From positions 168,848 through 200,891 of the forward strand of contig BJOX01000286.1 of NCBI GenBank assembly GCA_009731375.1: 32,044 bases of DNA, in the 5' to 3' direction. Shown piece after piece: positions 28,650 to 32,044 of the stretch (its first letter is position 1; each line of letters begins with the position of its first letter). The DNA comes from Paulinella micropora. Its lineage: Eukaryota; Cercozoa; Imbricatea; Euglyphida. The notes under the pieces are model-generated. The model was not told the origin of the DNA and made no database searches. It saw nothing but the letters and a program-made list of their open reading frames with translations. The translations under genes and the position numbers were made by a program.

Positions 28650-29400
28650 TCATTTCCTGGCGATCATTTCTGCCCGCTTTTCACTTGGCTTACCGCTTCG
28701 TTTCCTTCCTGTTACAACTGTTGCTACATTCTCTTTCTCACTTACTCGGTCAACGTACATATAACTAGGTTTTTTAGTGGTATCACTCTTCGGGTGCTTG
28801 GCACGTTGCGTTGCGACCGTCTGCATTTTTTCTTTTGGATTACTGACTTTGCATGGCCTTGCCGTTGCAGATGCTGCCAGTACAAAGTCTTGAAGCTGTC
28901 GCTTGGTCATTTTCAAATATTATGGCTTCGTGTGTGTGTCCCAGCCAGGCCAACCATAAACCACTTCTCCACATAAACCGTTATCCCTAGATTTTTTGTC
29001 AAAGGGCCAAACACCCTTCAATTTTTGCCCGTTCTGCATGGGCCACCTGCTGTACTGGTACATCTGGACTATCACATGATCTTCACCGAGGAATTCATTT
29101 TCAAAGCCAAAAGTGCACAGTCCTGGATCCCCGTATTCGAACTCGCCGCCTGCTGCCAGTATGACGATATGCAGCTCCGGGTGGACTCCCCGTACAGACT
29201 GCAAGGTGTATTTCTGCACTAGCAGCACAGCAAGCATTTTGTAAAGCACATGCAGGGTGATAAGATGTGGCACCTGTCACTAAATGTTTTTCGTCAATGC
29301 CCACTGTTCTAGTCGCTCTCTGCAAGATTGCTCGACGCTTTCCAAATGCTTATCATATATTATTCCCTCAATTTCTAGCGGCGTGAGATGTGAGTTTTCC
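28650..29400 (-). pseudogene. possible degraded gene, unknown product
   Basis: Three coding-like stretches: about 29397-29300 (begins after a TTAG acceptor; contains LEIEGIIYDKHLESVEQSC), 29219-28920 (GEFEYGDPGLCTFGFENEF, GVWPFDKKSRDNGLCGEVV, stop TAA), and 28910-28650 in the same frame after that TAA (a basic 86-residue frame starting MTKRQLQDFVLAASATARPC). The first two do not join in phase with the obvious splice sites. No family is recognised. It could be a dead host gene or two small ones. Confidence 0.3.
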
Positions 29401-29402
29401 TA

Positions 29403-29466
29403 AGTTGGAAAAAGCACAAAAGGAGAGAGAGAGACAGACAGAGAGAGAGATATATGAAAGAGAGAT
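29403..29466. repeat. (GA)n-rich tract
   Basis: GAGAGAGAGACAGACAGAGAGAG followed by further GA-rich sequence, between the possible gene and the next repeat cluster. Confidence 0.7.
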
Positions 29467-29469
29467 CTT

Positions 29470-29745
29470 ACTGATCGTCATTAATACTTAGTAACAATCA
29501 CTTATCCGTTAGTGATGAAGACTAATATTTTAGTGATCACTGTCATAGGAGTGACCATCACTAGTATATTAGTGACCATCACTAATATCTAAATGACCAT
29601 CACTGACCTCTATAAGTGACCATCACCAACATCTAAGTGATCATCACTTATCCGTTAGTGATGAACGCTAATATTGTAGTGAATCAGATCATCACTATTG
29701 TAGCAGTAACCATCAGTAGTATATTAGTGATCATCACTAGCATTC
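29470..29745. repeat. second cluster of AGTGA-TCACT core units
   Basis: Roughly 20-bp units such as TAGTGACCATCACTAATAT, TAAGTGATCATCACTTATC and TAGTGATCATCACTAG. It has the same core as 27130-28622, but here it is closer to a regular tandem repeat. Confidence 0.8.
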
Positions 29746-29796
29746 AGCCACAAATTTTATTATTATTATTAATAATAAAAATAATAATAATGTTAA

Positions 29797-29915
29797 TACT
29801 ATATCTGAGGCGTACTGATGCAGCTAATGGCATATCCTAAACGGACATAAGCCTCCAATACCCTTGTTCGAGGTCCTCCACCCCCCCGTGTCAGTCTCTC
29901 GCCTCAGATATAGTA
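29797..29915. repeat. 16-bp inverted repeat around a tRNA-like segment
   Basis: TACTATATCTGAGGCG (29797-29812) and CGCCTCAGATATAGTA (29900-29915) are perfect inverted copies. Between them lie CAGCTAATGG and GTTCGAGGTCC, loosely like A and B boxes. It could be a second SINE family or a small MITE. Confidence 0.4.
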
Positions 29916-30100
29916 AATCTGCTTTGGAGTGTTGACTGTGACATATTTGAGGGAAATCCCGATGAAAAAACCTAGTCACACTTGCTAAACAGAGTTCCAG
30001 CCCAATGGCCTCAAGGCGTTAAACTGTGACGCCAACTCATAACCCTTTGGTGGTAGATGCTGGGGAGGAGGGTCGTTGCGCGCGTAAAAGATCTTAAACT
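29916..30100. other. non-coding DNA before the second gap
   Basis: No gene or repeat recognised. It may be the body of whatever repeat starts at 29797. Confidence 0.5.
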
Positions 30101-30368
30101 NNNNNNNNNNNNNNNNNNNNNNNNNNNNNNNNNNNNNNNNNNNNNNNNNNNNNNNNNNNNNNNNNNNNNNNNNNNNNNNNNNNNNNNNNNNNNNNNNNNN
30201 NNNNNNNNNNNNNNNNNNNNNNNNNNNNNNNNNNNNNNNNNNNNNNNNNNNNNNNNNNNNNNNNNNNNNNNNNNNNNNNNNNNNNNNNNNNNNNNNNNNN
30301 NNNNNNNNNNNNNNNNNNNNNNNNNNNNNNNNNNNNNNNNNNNNNNNNNNNNNNNNNNNNNNNNNNNN
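30101..30368. other. assembly gap (N run)
   Basis: 268 undetermined bases ending in a TTATTC/TTA microsatellite. Confidence 1.
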
Positions 30369-30410
30369 TTATTCTTATTCTTATTCTTATTCTTATTCTT
30401 ATTATTATTC

Positions 30411-30481
<71 letters not shown>

Positions 30482-30483
30482 GT
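30369..30483. repeat. (TTATTC)n then (TTA)n microsatellite
   Basis: Sits at the head of SINE copy 4. It probably represents the tail of an earlier SINE lost in the gap. Confidence 0.9.
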
Positions 30484-30749
30484 GGACACCGTGATAGCCC
30501 AGTGGTCAAGTTCTAACATCTGGGCCCTGTCGCCAGTTCGATTCCCGTCGGTGCCACCAGTATTTTCATTGAACATACCGATCCGTCTGGACCAGTATTT
30601 TCATTGAACATACCGGCCCGTCTGGAAGTGTTGGAACTGCCCTTGCGGGGGTGTCATTAGAGCTTATCGTCAATTCTTCGTACTCCCCTCACGGGTGAGA
30701 CGATGGAGGCGCATGTGCAGAAATGCATCAGCCATTAACAGAGAAGCAC
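30484..30749 (+). mobile_element. tRNA-derived SINE, copy 4 (full length)
   Basis: A box 30495-30505 and B box 30535-30545; tandem 35-bp units 30557-30591 and 30592-30626; unique body to GAGAAGCAC at 30749; (TAT)n tail 30750-30808. It matches copy 1 along its whole length in opposite orientation. The last base of the tail is 100 bp from the stop of the downstream methyltransferase-like gene. Confidence 0.85.
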
Positions 30750-30807
<58 letters not shown>

Positions 30808-30808
30808 G
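30750..30808. repeat. (TAT)n tail of SINE copy 4
   Basis: Pure trinucleotide tail. Frames through it are poly-Tyr, poly-Leu or poly-Asn artefacts. Confidence 0.9.
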
Positions 30809-30906
30809 TTACCTGATAACTGGCTATGCCTCAGCCTTGCGTTCCATGAGCAGAAAGGCGTACACCTGTCTACTTCCCGCTGCTTTAACACCAGCTCTGT
30901 ACGATT

Positions 30907-31488
30907 TCAGGAAAAATCCTTTAGAGAGCAAAGTTCCAAGAGTATCCCTATGGTCGTGGGACATGCTGTTTGATTACAGCTATCTGTAACCATAACATAC
31001 TTTACCCGTTCGTCCTTTATTATTTTGAACAGGATTTTATGCTTATGGGCTGGTTTCCAACCTTTCCAGAACAAAAACACTGTTATGTTTTTGTTCCAGT
31101 TCAACGCACGTGGCATTAAACCAACGCGATGGGCTTGAGCTTGTGCACCCCATCGAATAACAGGCGACTCCTTAGACCACACAACGCGGTCGATAGACGC
31201 ATTGTAGGAACTTAAAGAGCAGAAACAGCTCTTATCCAAACAAACCCCTATCAAGTTATCATGGGCGGCCCACAATACGCTGTATTTTTCAAACCTGCTA
31301 AGGAATGCAATCTCAAAATGTCTGGTCTCTATACCAGCGACTGCACCCCAATCATCGCTCAGGGCAAAAAGAAGCACATCTCCCGATGCACACCCAATAT
31401 CCAAGAGACACATATATTTTTTTTCATCCCTGGGTATCCCTCCGAAACATGTCGCAAGGGATTGACTCGTCAGAGTCCCACCAATCCA
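30907..31488 (-). CDS. SAM-dependent methyltransferase-like protein (3' exon)
   Basis: The minus-strand frame is open from 31488; the ATG at 31413 lies directly before the fold's first strand, so the true start is probably in an upstream exon. MCLLDIGCASGDVLLFALS is a good class I motif I (SAM-binding glycine loop, with GCAS for GCGS), followed by GAVAGIETRHFEIAF, which fits the acidic end of strand 2. Further on are DRVVWSKESPVIRW and ITVFLFWKGWKPAHK, similar in style to protist Dot1-like or uncharacterised methyltransferases. Substrate is unknown. The product ends LLELCSLKDFS and no damage is visible, so it may be a live host gene. Confidence 0.45.
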   Translation of the reverse strand, partial: WIGGTLTSQSLATCFGGIPRDEKKYMCLLDIGCASGDVLLFALSDDWGAVAGIETRHFEIAFLSRFEKYSVLWAAHDNLIGVCLDKSCFCSLSSYNASIDRVVWSKESPVIRWGAQAQAHRVGLMPRALNWNKNITVFLFWKGWKPAHKHKILFKIIKDERVKYVMVTDSCNQTACPTTIGILLELCSLKDFS

Positions 31489-31754
31489 TCACCTACACTA
31501 CCAAGGTCCCTAATAGGTAAAGGTCCCCTCAACTGTGCGTTAGTCGCACCCGCCAGGCAGGAGCGGGCGGAAGAAACAGAGGATTAGAACTCCCACAATC
31601 CTCATTAACGCATACAGTGACACAAAACCTATTCATGTTGCCACAGCTGGTGCAAACCCAAGGTGGCATTTCCGATTCCACTTCCAACGCCGAGGTACCA
31701 CCATCCTGCCAAACATATTATTACTATTATTACTATTCCTCTCGACATGCTATG
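31489..31754. other. upstream region of the methyltransferase-like frame
   Basis: No clear exon was found. It contains a short ATT/ACT-rich run at about 31718-31738. Confidence 0.5.
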
Positions 31755-31920
31755 CATTAACCTCTAAGTGACAATCACTAACCTCTAAGTGACCATCACT
31801 AGCATCTAAGTGACCATCACTAACTTCAAAGTGATAATCACAAACTTCATAGTGACCATCACTAACCTCATAGTGACCATCACTAAATGCTAAGTGACCA
31901 TCACTAACCTCTAAGTGACC
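31755..31920. repeat. third AGTGA-TCACT cluster, 21-bp minisatellite
   Basis: About eight units of the type CTCTAAGTGACCATCACTAAC with small changes. It has the same core as the clusters at 27130 and 29470 but the most regular spacing. Confidence 0.85.
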
Positions 31921-31940
31921 GCACGCGCATCTGAATTAAT

Positions 31941-32012
31941 ATGACATTGTTTACGGCAGCGGCGTCAAGGCTAAGCAAAATATGACATTGTTTACGGCAG
32001 CGGTGTCAAGGC

Positions 32013-32013
<1 letters not shown>
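31941..32013. repeat. 41-bp tandem duplication
   Basis: ATGACATTGTTTACGGCAGC...GTCAAGGCT occurs at 31941-31972 and 31982-32013 with one mismatch. Confidence 0.85.

Positions 32014-32044
<31 letters not shown>
32014..32044. repeat. (TTA)n microsatellite at the window end
   Basis: Pure TTA repeat, possibly another SINE tail running out of the window. Confidence 0.9.

Overview
This is eukaryotic nuclear DNA, most likely from a protist. It has GT-AG introns with consistent phases, short exons, a tRNA-derived SINE family with (TTA)n tails, long trinucleotide microsatellites, LTR-retrotransposon genes and two long assembly gaps (374-866 and 30101-30368). An alveolate such as a chromerid or dinoflagellate would fit, but that is inference; no species-diagnostic gene is visible. 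Most of the window is mobile or repetitive, and only one or two stretches look like ordinary host genes.

Layout. 1-1400: SINE copies on the minus strand chained through (TAA)n tails, then microsatellites. 1470-2469: a plus-strand gene of very short exons whose splice phases agree. 3200-5050: eroded coding fragments, including a Copia-gag-like piece on the minus strand and a plus-strand reading frame with a U1/zf-met type zinc finger broken by TAG codons. 5050-6329: AT-rich non-coding DNA with small repeats.

6330-27113 is the centre of interest. A perfect 28-bp inverted repeat (6330-6357 and 27086-27113), with weaker inverted similarity further in and a possible TAGCT target duplication, brackets 20.8 kb. 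Fifteen copies of the palindrome ACTTTTATGCATAAAAGT or close variants lie in this window, all inside those ends and all in introns or non-coding DNA. I interpret it as a large, decayed DNA transposon with two divergent multi-exon genes. The minus-strand gene (22112-18789) has no confident match and may be the transposase. The plus-strand gene (22176-26724) ends in a beta-class DNA amino-methyltransferase-like domain followed by a Cys/His-rich module. Both genes carry frameshifts and nonsense codons. A 207-bp intron-sized unit is present twice, once as an exact intron of the plus-strand gene and once inside an intron of the other gene, which resembles introner behaviour.

Inside this element, about 6480-18465 is a Ty3/Gypsy retrotransposon in an odd order: gag C-part, TGA, pol (intact from 8775 to 14588), polypurine tract and LTR, 1.3 kb of unrelated DNA, then LTR, candidate primer-binding site, leader and gag N-part. 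That order is a circular permutation of a normal element. Gag and pol share one frame separated by a single UGA followed by CUG and a hairpin, which suggests stop-codon readthrough.

27130-28620 is a dense array of about 45 15-bp palindromes of the form TAGTG-N5-CACTA with varying spacers, containing a 95-bp-arm hairpin. Smaller clusters of the same core lie at 29470-29745 and 31755-31920. The right end holds a possible degraded minus-strand gene (28650-29400), another SINE (30484-30749), and a minus-strand SAM-dependent methyltransferase-like reading frame (30907-31488).
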